Shown: one piece after another, positions 6,813-12,629 of the stretch
Layout of the letters: each line of letters opens with the position of its first letter
Numbering within the stretch: position 1 is the stretch's first letter
Source of the DNA: Frankia sp.
Lineage (GTDB): Bacteria; Actinomycetota; Actinomycetes; Frankiales; Frankiaceae
DNA length: 12,629 nucleotides
Direction: 5' to 3'
Assembly (NCBI GenBank): GCA_019689615.1
Contig: JADGHD010000082.1
Location: 1 to 12,629, forward strand
Notes under the pieces: model-generated
The model's input: the letters and a program-made list of their open reading frames with translations, nothing else
The model's database searches: none
What the model was told of the DNA's origin: nothing
Translations under genes and position numbers: made by a program

Positions 6813-8101
6813 GCGCGGCGGTGAGCCCACCCGAGCCGGGCCGCGGCGCCGGGGGCGGCCGGCTGGCCGGCTGGGGCCGCCGGGTGCTCGCGCTGTGCGC
6901 CTTCACCGTCGTGGTGCTGCGCGGGCTGCTGCGCGACCGGACCGCGCTGTTCTTCATGCTGCTGCTGCCCGTCGGCGTGATCGTCGTGATCGGCGCGGCG
7001 TTCGGCAACGCCGACCGGGTGGCGGTCATCCTGGTCCGCCCGGAGGCGCGGACGGCGGCGACGCCGGTCAGCCAGGCGATCGAGGACGAACTGCGGGCGG
7101 CGCCAGGGCTTCGGGTCCGGGTGGTCGCCGACGCCGACGCCGCCCGGGACGAGGTGCGCCGGGCCGACGCAGCCGCGGCCCTGCTGCTGCCGCCCGACCT
7201 CGACCAGGGCGTGCTCGCCGGCCACCCGGTCGAGGCCACCCTGCTCATCGACCCGACCAGCGCCGAGGGCGCGACCGCGCGGCTGGCCCTGCCCGGCGTG
7301 GTCACCAGGGCGACGCTCCCGTTCGCCGCCGCGGCCGAGGCAGCCGGCCAGATCGACGGCGATCCGGACGGCGGCGTGGCGGCCATGGCCGACCGGCTCG
7401 CCGAGATGCCGCCGCCGCTCGTGGTCGTCGCGCTGGACGCGGGCGACGCGCGCTCGGCGCCAGCGGGCGAGGCCACGGCGCCGGCCGAGGCCGAGAGGTT
7501 CTCGCAGTCCTCGCTGATCGCCGCGCAGAACCTGGTGCTGTTCGTGTTCGTGAACGCGATGGCCAGCGCCGGGCTGATCGTCGCGGCCCGGCGGGACGGC
7601 GTGCTGCGCCGTGCGATGTCCACGCGCACCGGCATGCCGGCCGTGCTCACCGGGCTCGGCATCGGCTGGCTCGTCCTCGCGCTGGTGCAGTCCGCTGTGG
7701 TGCTCACGGCGGGGAGGCTGCTGTTCGACGTCGACTGGGGTGACCCGGCGGCCGCCGCGGCGCTGGTGCTGGCGTTCGCCGGGGTCGGCTGTGGCGCCGG
7801 TCTGCTGGTCGGGGCGGTCGGCGCGGACCCGGACCGGGTCGGGTCCATCACCCCGGTGATCGGGATCGTGCTCGGCGCGCTCGGCGGCTGCATGGTGCCG
7901 CCGGAGATCTTCCCGCCGGCGATGACCGCGGTGGCCCACGCCACCCCGCAGTACTGGGCGGTGACCGGTTGGCAGCGGGTGCTCTACGACGGTGTGGGGC
8001 TGGCCGGCATCGCCGGCAACCTCGCCGTGCTCGCCGCGGTCGCCGTGGCGCTCACCGCGCTGGCCGGGGTCCTGCTGCACCGTTCCCTCACCCGCGGCTA
8101 G
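6809..8101 (+). CDS. ABC-2 type permease, second subunit
   Basis: This is the second membrane subunit (430 aa), with the same design as its upstream neighbour. Predicted helices are at about 45-65, 240-260, 279-302, 314-337, 345-365 and 398-424, with a loop of about 170 residues between helices 1 and 2. The RRDGVLRRAM segment after helix 2 matches RDGGILGRLM of the first permease, so the two are paralogues that have diverged widely elsewhere. PPEIFPPAM between helices 5 and 6 resembles the common ABC-2 P-x-x-x-(F/L)P motif. GTG 6809 overlaps the preceding stop (GTGA); an in-frame GTG at 6821 is an alternative and neither has a strong ribosome site, so coupling is likely. One ATPase plus two such permeases is the layout of LnrLMN-type systems. 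The substrate is unknown. Confidence 0.9.
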   Translation: MSAAVSPPEPGRGAGGGRLAGWGRRVLALCAFTVVVLRGLLRDRTALFFMLLLPVGVIVVIGAAFGNADRVAVILVRPEARTAATPVSQAIEDELRAAPGLRVRVVADADAARDEVRRADAAAALLLPPDLDQGVLAGHPVEATLLIDPTSAEGATARLALPGVVTRATLPFAAAAEAAGQIDGDPDGGVAAMADRLAEMPPPLVVVALDAGDARSAPAGEATAPAEAERFSQSSLIAAQNLVLFVFVNAMASAGLIVAARRDGVLRRAMSTRTGMPAVLTGLGIGWLVLALVQSAVVLTAGRLLFDVDWGDPAAAAALVLAFAGVGCGAGLLVGAVGADPDRVGSITPVIGIVLGALGGCMVPPEIFPPAMTAVAHATPQYWAVTGWQRVLYDGVGLAGIAGNLAVLAAVAVALTALAGVLLHRSLTRG

Positions 8102-8207
8102 CGCCCGGGCGCCGTCGGCGCGTGCGGCCGGCCGCCGGAACCACCGGCGATGACCGCCCGGGGACCTGGCACGCGCGCCGGCCCGGCGGTCTGGGAGAGT
8201 CACGGGC

Positions 8208-8684
8208 ATGGGACCCGAGCTGGACGCCCGGCTCCAGCCGGCGGCGGACGGTGTCGCGCCGCCCGGGCGGGGCCGGCTCGTCGTCGCCGTCGCGCTGGTG
8301 GACGAACAGCGGCGGGTGCTGGCAGCCCAGCGGCTCGGGCCGCCGGCCTACGCCGGGATGTGGGAGTTCCCCGGCGGCAAGGTCGAGCCGGGCGAGGACG
8401 AGCGCGCCGCGCTGGCCCGCGAGTGCCGCGAGGAGCTCGAGGTCGAGATCACGGTCGGGCAGCTGCTCGGCCAGGTCGAGCTGGCCAGGCCCGGCTGGCG
8501 GCTGGTGGTCTGGCTCGGCCGGATCAGCTCCGGGACCCCGCGCCCGCACGCCCACGGCGAGCTGCGCTGGCTGTCCGCCGGCGAGCTGACCGACGTCCCG
8601 TGGCTGCCGGCCGACCTGCCGCTGGTCGAGACCCTGCGCCACCGCCTGCTGGACCCCGCTCCCCTGGACCTGGGCGCCCCCTGA
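8208..8684 (+). CDS. Nudix hydrolase, MutT-like (NTP pyrophosphohydrolase)
   Basis: This small cytosolic hydrolase (158 aa) belongs to the MutT branch, whose members clean up 8-oxo-dGTP or other (d)NTPs by releasing pyrophosphate. The core opens with RLVVAVALVDEQRRVLAAQR, followed by MWEFPGGKVEPGE. The Nudix box spans residues 57-79 with G57, E63, R71, E72, E75 and E76 all present, so metal binding should be intact; the usual Gly near its end is Glu78. WEFPGGK is characteristic of MutT and CTP pyrophosphohydrolase-like proteins. The sequence ends in an HGELRWLSAGEL segment that also fits this group. ATG 8208 has GGGAGAG (8193-8199) 8 nt upstream. It follows the exporter genes by 106 nt, a gap with no clear promoter, and faces the glycosyltransferase gene. 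The exact nucleotide substrate is not determined. Confidence 0.92.
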   Translation: MGPELDARLQPAADGVAPPGRGRLVVAVALVDEQRRVLAAQRLGPPAYAGMWEFPGGKVEPGEDERAALARECREELEVEITVGQLLGQVELARPGWRLVVWLGRISSGTPRPHAHGELRWLSAGELTDVPWLPADLPLVETLRHRLLDPAPLDLGAP

Positions 8685-8699
8685 CGGCGGGCGCCGCCG
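8685..8699. terminator. Short hairpin between convergent genes
   Basis: CGGCGG (8685-8690) pairs with CCGCCG (8694-8699) around a 3-nt loop. It begins directly after the Nudix stop and ends 6 nt before the glycosyltransferase stop. It could terminate transcription from both sides, but there is no T-run and such repeats are frequent in this base composition. Confidence 0.35.
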
Positions 8700-8705
8700 G
8701 CACGC

Positions 8706-10082
8706 TCAGCCCCCGTGCCGGCCCACCGCCGCGGCCGCCGCCGCGATCTGGTCCCAGGAGCGGGGCGGGCGCTCCCGCCGGGACCGCAGGTAGGTCAGCG
8801 GGCCCATGGCGAAGCCGACGAACTCGACGGCGATGAGCGGCCAGCGCAGCTCGGTGGTCGAGACCCCGGCCGCGCCCCGGGTGCTGGTGGTGACCTTGCG
8901 GGACATCAGGATCCCCCTGGGCACCAGCCGCGCGACCGCCCCCCGGTGCGCCGGGTCGAACAGGTGCTTGGTCAGGTGCGCGGTCATGCCGGTGCCGTAG
9001 TGGTACATCTGGCGGCGCAGCGAGGCCATCGTCGTCCGGTGGGTGTGCCAGACGATCGCCGACGGCTCGTAGGCGAGCCAGTGCCCGGCCAGCACGATCC
9101 GGGCGAAGGCGTCGAGGTCCTCCCCGCCGCCGGGCGGCGTGCCCGCGCCGAGCGCCTCGTCGAACCCGTTCAGCTGGCGCATGACGTCCGCGCGCACCGC
9201 GAAGTTGGCGCCCGTCCCGAACACCCCGGCGGTGAACGGGAAGGACGGCTTCCCGGACGGGCGCTCGGTGAGGTGCCACAGCTCCGGCTGGCAACTCGCC
9301 GCCCAGTCCAGCCGGGCGTCGAAGTACCGCTCCGGCGCGCTCTCCAGCGCCGCGGTCGCGACCAGGCCGGTAACGCAGGCCACCCCGGGACGGCGGGCGA
9401 ACCCGCGGACCAGGCCGTGCAGCCACTCCGGGTCGACCCGCACGTCGTCGTCGGTGTAGGCGACGATGTCCGTCCTCGCCTCGGCCAGGCCCCGGTTGCG
9501 CGCCACGGACAGGCCCGGCCGGTCCTCGCGCATGTAGCGGAACCGGTGGTCGTCACCCACCTCGGCGAAGAAGGCCCGCTTCGTGGCGTCGTCGCGGGAG
9601 GCGTTGTCCACGATCACGACCTCGACAGCCGGCCAGGTGAGCCCGGCGAGGCTGCGCAGCGTGGCCCGCAGCATCTCGCCCCGGTCCCGGGTGCAGACGA
9701 CCACGGTGACCTTGGTGTCGTCGGTGGCGGCCAGCGCGCAGCCCGGCGAGCGGGGCGGGATCGTCGCCCCCGGCCGGCGCTCCCAGGCCACGCCGTCGGC
9801 GACCAGGTGGGCGGCGATCCGGTCCGCGAACTCCCGGGTGGCCCGCGCGACGAGGCTGTCGACGTCGAGGCGCCCCTGGCGCAGTGGGGCCTCCAGGAAC
9901 CCCACCGGGTCGCCGTGCAGCCGGATGAGCATCCGGGCGTCGCCGTAGCGCGGGTCGTCCGGCCCGGTCGGGCGCGGGTCCGACAGCTCCAGCTCCCCGC
10001 AGTAGGTGGGCTGGTGCTCGGGTGGCGTGCCCGGCCGCGCCCGGACGCGGCCGCCCACGAGTCGTCCCAGGTCCGTCCGCAC
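8706..10082 (-). CDS. Family 2 glycosyltransferase with extra N-terminal module
   Basis: This is a GT-A fold, family 2 glycosyltransferase (458 aa) that would move a sugar from a nucleotide-sugar donor onto an unknown acceptor, perhaps a cell-surface glycan. The catalytic domain begins at about residue 124: VTVVVCTRDR at 125-134, VIVDNASRDD near 157-165, the metal-binding TDDDV with Asp 211-213, and GGGEDLD with E321-D322 as the probable base. A segment at 416-432 is hydrophobic and may sit against the membrane. Residues 1-120 precede the fold and contain ARMLIRLHGDPVGFLEAPL; I do not recognise this module. The start is GTG (complement of 10080-10082) with GGGGGGAGAG directly upstream on the minus strand. 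It stands alone on its strand, divergent from rmuC and convergent with the Nudix gene, so context does not reveal the acceptor. Confidence 0.9.
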   Translation of the reverse strand: MRTDLGRLVGGRVRARPGTPPEHQPTYCGELELSDPRPTGPDDPRYGDARMLIRLHGDPVGFLEAPLRQGRLDVDSLVARATREFADRIAAHLVADGVAWERRPGATIPPRSPGCALAATDDTKVTVVVCTRDRGEMLRATLRSLAGLTWPAVEVVIVDNASRDDATKRAFFAEVGDDHRFRYMREDRPGLSVARNRGLAEARTDIVAYTDDDVRVDPEWLHGLVRGFARRPGVACVTGLVATAALESAPERYFDARLDWAASCQPELWHLTERPSGKPSFPFTAGVFGTGANFAVRADVMRQLNGFDEALGAGTPPGGGEDLDAFARIVLAGHWLAYEPSAIVWHTHRTTMASLRRQMYHYGTGMTAHLTKHLFDPAHRGAVARLVPRGILMSRKVTTSTRGAAGVSTTELRWPLIAVEFVGFAMGPLTYLRSRRERPPRSWDQIAAAAAAVGRHGG

Positions 10083-10324
10083 GGCTCTCCCCCCGCCTGC
10101 TCCTGCCGCCTGTTGCTCCGGTCTCGATCGGGCGTGAGGACCGTCCGGCCTGCCGGTCCCCTGGTCGCTGGCCAGGATAGCGACCGACGCGCGTGCCCGG
10201 TCCCCGGAGATCCGCGCGGACCGGGCGCTGGTCGTGCGGCCCGGGCGGTGGTCACCCGCGGCGGGCGGCCGGGCCGGGGCACCCGGCCCCGGTTCCGTCG
10301 GACCCGCGTGGTTGCCTGTGCCCC
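10083..10324. promoter_or_regulatory. Divergent regulatory region between glycosyltransferase and rmuC
   Basis: The 242 nt hold no convincing gene. On the minus strand TATCCT (complement of 10174-10179) is a candidate -10 for the glycosyltransferase, giving a leader of about 85 nt. It overlaps a perfect inverted repeat, GGTCGCT (10163-10169) and AGCGACC (10179-10185), with a 9-nt spacer. Nearer rmuC, GGGCCGGG (10271-10278) and CCCGGCCC (10282-10289) form an 8-bp hairpin with a 3-nt loop, 35 nt before the rmuC ATG. No good -35 or rmuC promoter is evident. Confidence 0.45.
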
Positions 10325-11920
10325 ATGGACACCTCCGCCCTTCTGCTGGGGCTGCTCGGGCTGCTGGCCGGGCTGGTCGCCGGCTACCTCGCCGGTGGCC
10401 GGGCGGCCGCGCCGCGCCTGCGGGAGCTGCACGCGGTCGCGCAGGAGGCCATCCGCGACCGCGACGCCGCCCGGCGCTCCGAGGCGGCCGCGCTGGAGCG
10501 GGCGGCGCTCGCGGAGGCGGACGTCGCCGGGATGCGCACGGCCCTCGACTACGAGCGGCGCTCCGCCGGCGAGCGGGTGGAGCTGGTCGAGCACAGCCAG
10601 CAGCGCCTCGCCGAGGCCTTCCAGGCGCTGTCGGCGCAGGCGCTGGAGGGGGTCAGCCGGCAGTTCCTGGAGCTGGCCACCGCCCGGCTGGAGGAGTCGG
10701 GCGCCCGCGCCCGCGGCGAGCTCGAGGCCCGGCGGGCCGCGGTGGAGGGCCTGGTCGCGCCCCTGCGGGAGACGCTCGGGCGGATGGAGGAGCGGCTGCG
10801 CGAGCTGGAGACGGCCCGGGTCGAGGCGTACGCCACGCTGCTGGAGCAGGTGCGCACGGTGCGCGACGCGTCAGACGGGCTGCGCGCGCAGACCGAGCGG
10901 CTGGTCTCGGTCCTGCGCCAGCCGCAGGCCCGGGGCACCTGGGGCGAGCTGCAGCTACGCCGGGTGGCCGAGCTCGCCGGGATGCTCGCCCGGTGCGACT
11001 TCACCGAGCAGCACACGATCGCCGGCGACGGGAACGAGGACCACCAGCGCCCCGACATGATCGTGCACCTGGTCGGCGGGCGCAGCATCGTGGTCGACGC
11101 CAAGGTGCCGCTGGCCGCCTTCCTGGAGGCCGCGGAGGCGGCGGACGAGGCAGCGCGCGCGGCCCTGCTCGCCACGCACGCCCGGCACCTGCGCAACCAC
11201 GTCGACCAGCTCGGCTCGAAGGCCTACTGGCGGCGGCTGTCATCGCCGGAGTTCGTGGTCCTGTTCATCCCGGCCGAGGCGTTCCTCGCACCGGCCCTCG
11301 AGCACGACCCCGGCCTGCTGGAGCACGCCGCCCGGAAGAAGGTCGTGATCGCCACCCCGACCACGCTGATCGCCATGCTGCGGACCGTCGCCCACGCCTG
11401 GACCCAGGACGCGCTGACCACGCAGGCCAAGGAGGTCTACGAGCTGGGCCGGGAGCTCTACAGCCGGCTCGGCACGCTGGGCGGGCACGTCGACCGCCTC
11501 GGCAGCGCGCTCGGCCGGGCGGTACGGGAGTTCAACGCGACGGTCGGCTCGCTGGAGAGCCGGGTGCTCGTCCCGGCCCGCCGGCTCGCCGAGATGCGGG
11601 TCGTCGAGGACGAGCTGGCCAGCCCGCGGCCGGTGGACACCCCCGTCCGGACGGCGTCGGCGAGGGAGCTGCTGCCCGGCCCACCCGCGGGCGAGCCGGG
11701 CGGCGCCGGGCCGGCGACCGGGGCCGTCGCCGCCGGGGAGCCCGGCGACCGGGGTGGCGCGGGCCTCGCCCAGGTGCTGCCGATCCCGGTGGCGACCGAC
11801 CCACCGCAGGCCCTCGGCGAGCACGCCAGCAGCGGCACCGATAAGGTCACTTACGGTCACATCGAGGCCAGCAGCGCGGGTCGCGACGACTCAGACGCTC
11901 AGAATGACCGCGTGGGGTAG
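10325..11920 (+). CDS. rmuC: DNA recombination protein RmuC homologue
   Basis: RmuC proteins limit recombination at inverted repeats and contain a nuclease-like domain. This one (531 aa) has a membrane helix at about 5-24, then a long charged, Ala/Glu/Arg-rich coiled-coil region to about 190. The RmuC domain follows: RGTWGELQLRRV with E208, RPDMIVHL with D244, and VVDAKVPL with D258 and K260, matching a PD-(D/E)xK nuclease core; SPEFVVLFIPAEAF and ATPTTLIAMLRTVAHAW are further family signatures. After about residue 460 comes a 70-residue Pro/Gly/Ala-rich tail not needed for the fold. ATG 10325 is chosen because the helix begins there; the frame is open back to a GTG at 10193, but that stretch has no helix or motif. 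No clear ribosome site precedes the ATG. The N-terminal anchor suggests that it acts at the membrane. Confidence 0.95.
   Translation: MDTSALLLGLLGLLAGLVAGYLAGGRAAAPRLRELHAVAQEAIRDRDAARRSEAAALERAALAEADVAGMRTALDYERRSAGERVELVEHSQQRLAEAFQALSAQALEGVSRQFLELATARLEESGARARGELEARRAAVEGLVAPLRETLGRMEERLRELETARVEAYATLLEQVRTVRDASDGLRAQTERLVSVLRQPQARGTWGELQLRRVAELAGMLARCDFTEQHTIAGDGNEDHQRPDMIVHLVGGRSIVVDAKVPLAAFLEAAEAADEAARAALLATHARHLRNHVDQLGSKAYWRRLSSPEFVVLFIPAEAFLAPALEHDPGLLEHAARKKVVIATPTTLIAMLRTVAHAWTQDALTTQAKEVYELGRELYSRLGTLGGHVDRLGSALGRAVREFNATVGSLESRVLVPARRLAEMRVVEDELASPRPVDTPVRTASARELLPGPPAGEPGGAGPATGAVAAGEPGDRGGAGLAQVLPIPVATDPPQALGEHASSGTDKVTYGHIEASSAGRDDSDAQNDRVG
11842..11860 (+). repeat. 10-bp imperfect direct repeat near the rmuC 3' end
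   Basis: TAAGGTCAC (11842-11850) and TACGGTCAC (11852-11860) repeat with a period of 10 bp, about one helical turn, inside the rmuC tail. Each copy contains a TAnnnT hexamer. They could be a tandem protein site or spare -10 elements for the downstream gene, or chance coding sequence. Confidence 0.4.
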
Positions 11921-11941
11921 CAGGATTTATACGATTCGTCG

Positions 11942-11957
11942 CAGTTGTCGCCAACTG
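11942..11957 (+). promoter_or_regulatory. Inverted repeat upstream of the DUF6542-like gene
   Basis: CAGTTG (11942-11947) and CAACTG (11952-11957) are perfect 6-bp arms around TCGC. They lie in the AT-richer gap after rmuC, shortly before a TTGACC element (11965-11970). This may be an operator or a weak hairpin after rmuC. Confidence 0.35.
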
Positions 11958-12003
11958 AACAGGGTTGACCTATCGTGCTGACGCGCCGGCAAACTGAGAG
12001 CGG

Positions 12004-12015
12004 TACCTTGCCCAC
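12004..12015 (+). promoter_or_regulatory. -10 box of a leaderless-type promoter
   Basis: TACCTT (12004-12009) fits TAnnnT and lies exactly 6 nt before the GTG at 12016, the same geometry as at 4535-4547. No ribosome site is present at normal distance; the nearest purine run, GAGAG, is 15 nt away. The -35 is unclear: CTGACG (11978-11983) would need a 20-nt spacer, and TTGACC (11965-11970) is too far. Confidence 0.5.
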
Positions 12016-12594
12016 GTGAGTGTGCCTCCCCACAGGCAACCCGCCGGCCCACGCGGCCGCGCCGAGCGGCCTAGCGGTGACCGATACGGCCAGGGCACGC
12101 CGCGACGGCGAGGCACCCTGCACCCAACGGTCGTGATGACCGGCAACCGCCGCGGGCTTACCGCCATCGGCGCCGCCCTCGTCGTGATCATCATCGGCGG
12201 CCTCGGCGCGGTGGCGTCGGTGCTGGTCTCCGGCTCGCTCGGCATCGTCTTCGCGGTAGCGTTCGTGCTGGGCTGCGTCCTCGCCGCGCTGCGCACGCAC
12301 CCCGACGACCTCATCGGCGTGGTCATCATGCCGCCGCTGGTCTACGCGCTGATCACGATCGGTGTCGGCTTCCTGCACCCGACCAGTGGCGGCGACGGCG
12401 GCGGGCTGCGGACCAAGGCGATCGACATCGGCTCCGAGCTCATCCTGCGGGCGCCCAGCCTGCTCGTCGCCGAGCTGCTCGTGGTCCTCATCGCGATCAT
12501 CCGCGCCCGCCGGGCGACCATCGCCAGGCGGGAGCGCGAGCGGGCCAGGGCTCGGGCGGCCGCCGCCCGCCGCGACCCGCGGCCGTCGCGCTGA
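12016..12594 (+). CDS. Four-helix membrane protein, DUF6542-like
   Basis: This is a small membrane protein (192 aa) of unknown function. A basic, proline-rich N-terminal tail of about 45 residues precedes four predicted helices at about 49-71, 74-92, 99-120 and 143-164. A strongly basic C-terminal tail rich in Arg and Ala follows, so both ends are probably cytoplasmic. The block FAVAFVLGCVLAALRTHPDDLIGVVIMPPLVYAL resembles my memory of the actinobacterial DUF6542 family; this is recognition by eye, not a search. GTG 12016 is chosen for the TAnnnT box 6 nt upstream. It lies 95 nt after rmuC on the same strand. In actinobacteria I recall members of this family near rmuC, xseA/xseB, ispH and ychF, so a ychF-like gene beyond the window edge would not be surprising. 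No enzymatic motif is visible. Confidence 0.8.
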   Translation: MSVPPHRQPAGPRGRAERPSGDRYGQGTPRRRGTLHPTVVMTGNRRGLTAIGAALVVIIIGGLGAVASVLVSGSLGIVFAVAFVLGCVLAALRTHPDDLIGVVIMPPLVYALITIGVGFLHPTSGGDGGGLRTKAIDIGSELILRAPSLLVAELLVVLIAIIRARRATIARRERERARARAAAARRDPRPSR

Positions 12595-12629
12595 CCACGC
12601 CGAACCCGCCCGCGCACGCCACCCCGCCC

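Noticed and set aside
8101..8112. Perfect palindrome GCGCCCGGGCGC after the second permease
   Set aside because: Fully G/C and with almost no loop when folded; such palindromes are expected by chance at this GC content. A weak terminator role cannot be excluded.
6560..8209. 549-codon minus-strand open frame opposite the second permease
   Set aside because: The translation is rich in His, Arg, Gly and Gln without hydrophobic core or motifs, as expected from the complement of a GC-rich gene.
8715..11060. 781-codon plus-strand open frame across the glycosyltransferase and the start of rmuC
   Set aside because: It runs opposite the glycosyltransferase and out of frame with RmuC, and has no recognisable domain.
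1..12629. CRISPR arrays, tRNA or rRNA genes, transposases, integrases, attachment sites
   Set aside because: No regularly spaced repeats, cloverleaf-like sequence, rRNA-like stretch or recombinase motifs were seen on either strand.
12595..12629. Possible feature after the last gene
   Set aside because: Only 35 nt of C-rich sequence remain; nothing can be supported.

Overview
The window is very GC-rich, with short intergenic gaps, GTG starts and overlapping start/stop codons. This fits a high-GC actinobacterium. The gene set and the RmuC/DUF6542 pairing would suit a Frankia-like (Frankiales) genome, but the genus is an inference and not proven from the sequence. I see no tRNA, rRNA, CRISPR array, insertion sequence or phage gene; it reads as chromosomal core and semi-core DNA.

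Region 1 (1-4445, + strand) is a tightly coupled amino-sugar operon. It holds a 5'-truncated GH3 beta-N-acetylhexosaminidase (NagZ-like), a ROK-family sugar kinase, N-acetylglucosamine-6-phosphate deacetylase (NagA) and glucosamine-6-phosphate deaminase (NagB). Each gene overlaps the next by 1 to 13 nt. Together they would release GlcNAc from muropeptides or chitin fragments, phosphorylate it, deacetylate it and deaminate it to fructose-6-phosphate and ammonia. The catalytic residues of all four enzymes are visible. A GC-rich hairpin follows nagB.

Region 2 (4547-8101, + strand) is a three-gene ABC-2 exporter: a DrrA-type ATPase and two homologous six-helix permeases, each with a large outside loop after the first helix. 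The layout is that of LnrLMN/Drr-type drug or lipid exporters. The ATPase gene has a TAnnnT -10 box exactly 6 nt before its GTG, suggesting a leaderless transcript, with a small palindrome in the promoter.

Region 3 (8208-10082) holds a MutT-like Nudix hydrolase (+) facing a family 2 glycosyltransferase (-). The two are convergent and separated by 21 nt containing a short hairpin. The glycosyltransferase has an extra N-terminal module of about 120 residues that I cannot name.

Region 4 (10083-12629) starts with a 242-nt divergent promoter region containing inverted repeats. It is followed by rmuC, with intact PD-(D/E)xK residues, and a four-helix membrane protein resembling DUF6542. The latter again has a TAnnnT-N6-GTG leaderless-type start.

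No clearly novel multi-gene system was found. The more interesting items are the self-contained GlcNAc salvage operon with a hairpin over the nagA start, the leaderless-type promoters, and the unexplained N-terminal module of the glycosyltransferase.
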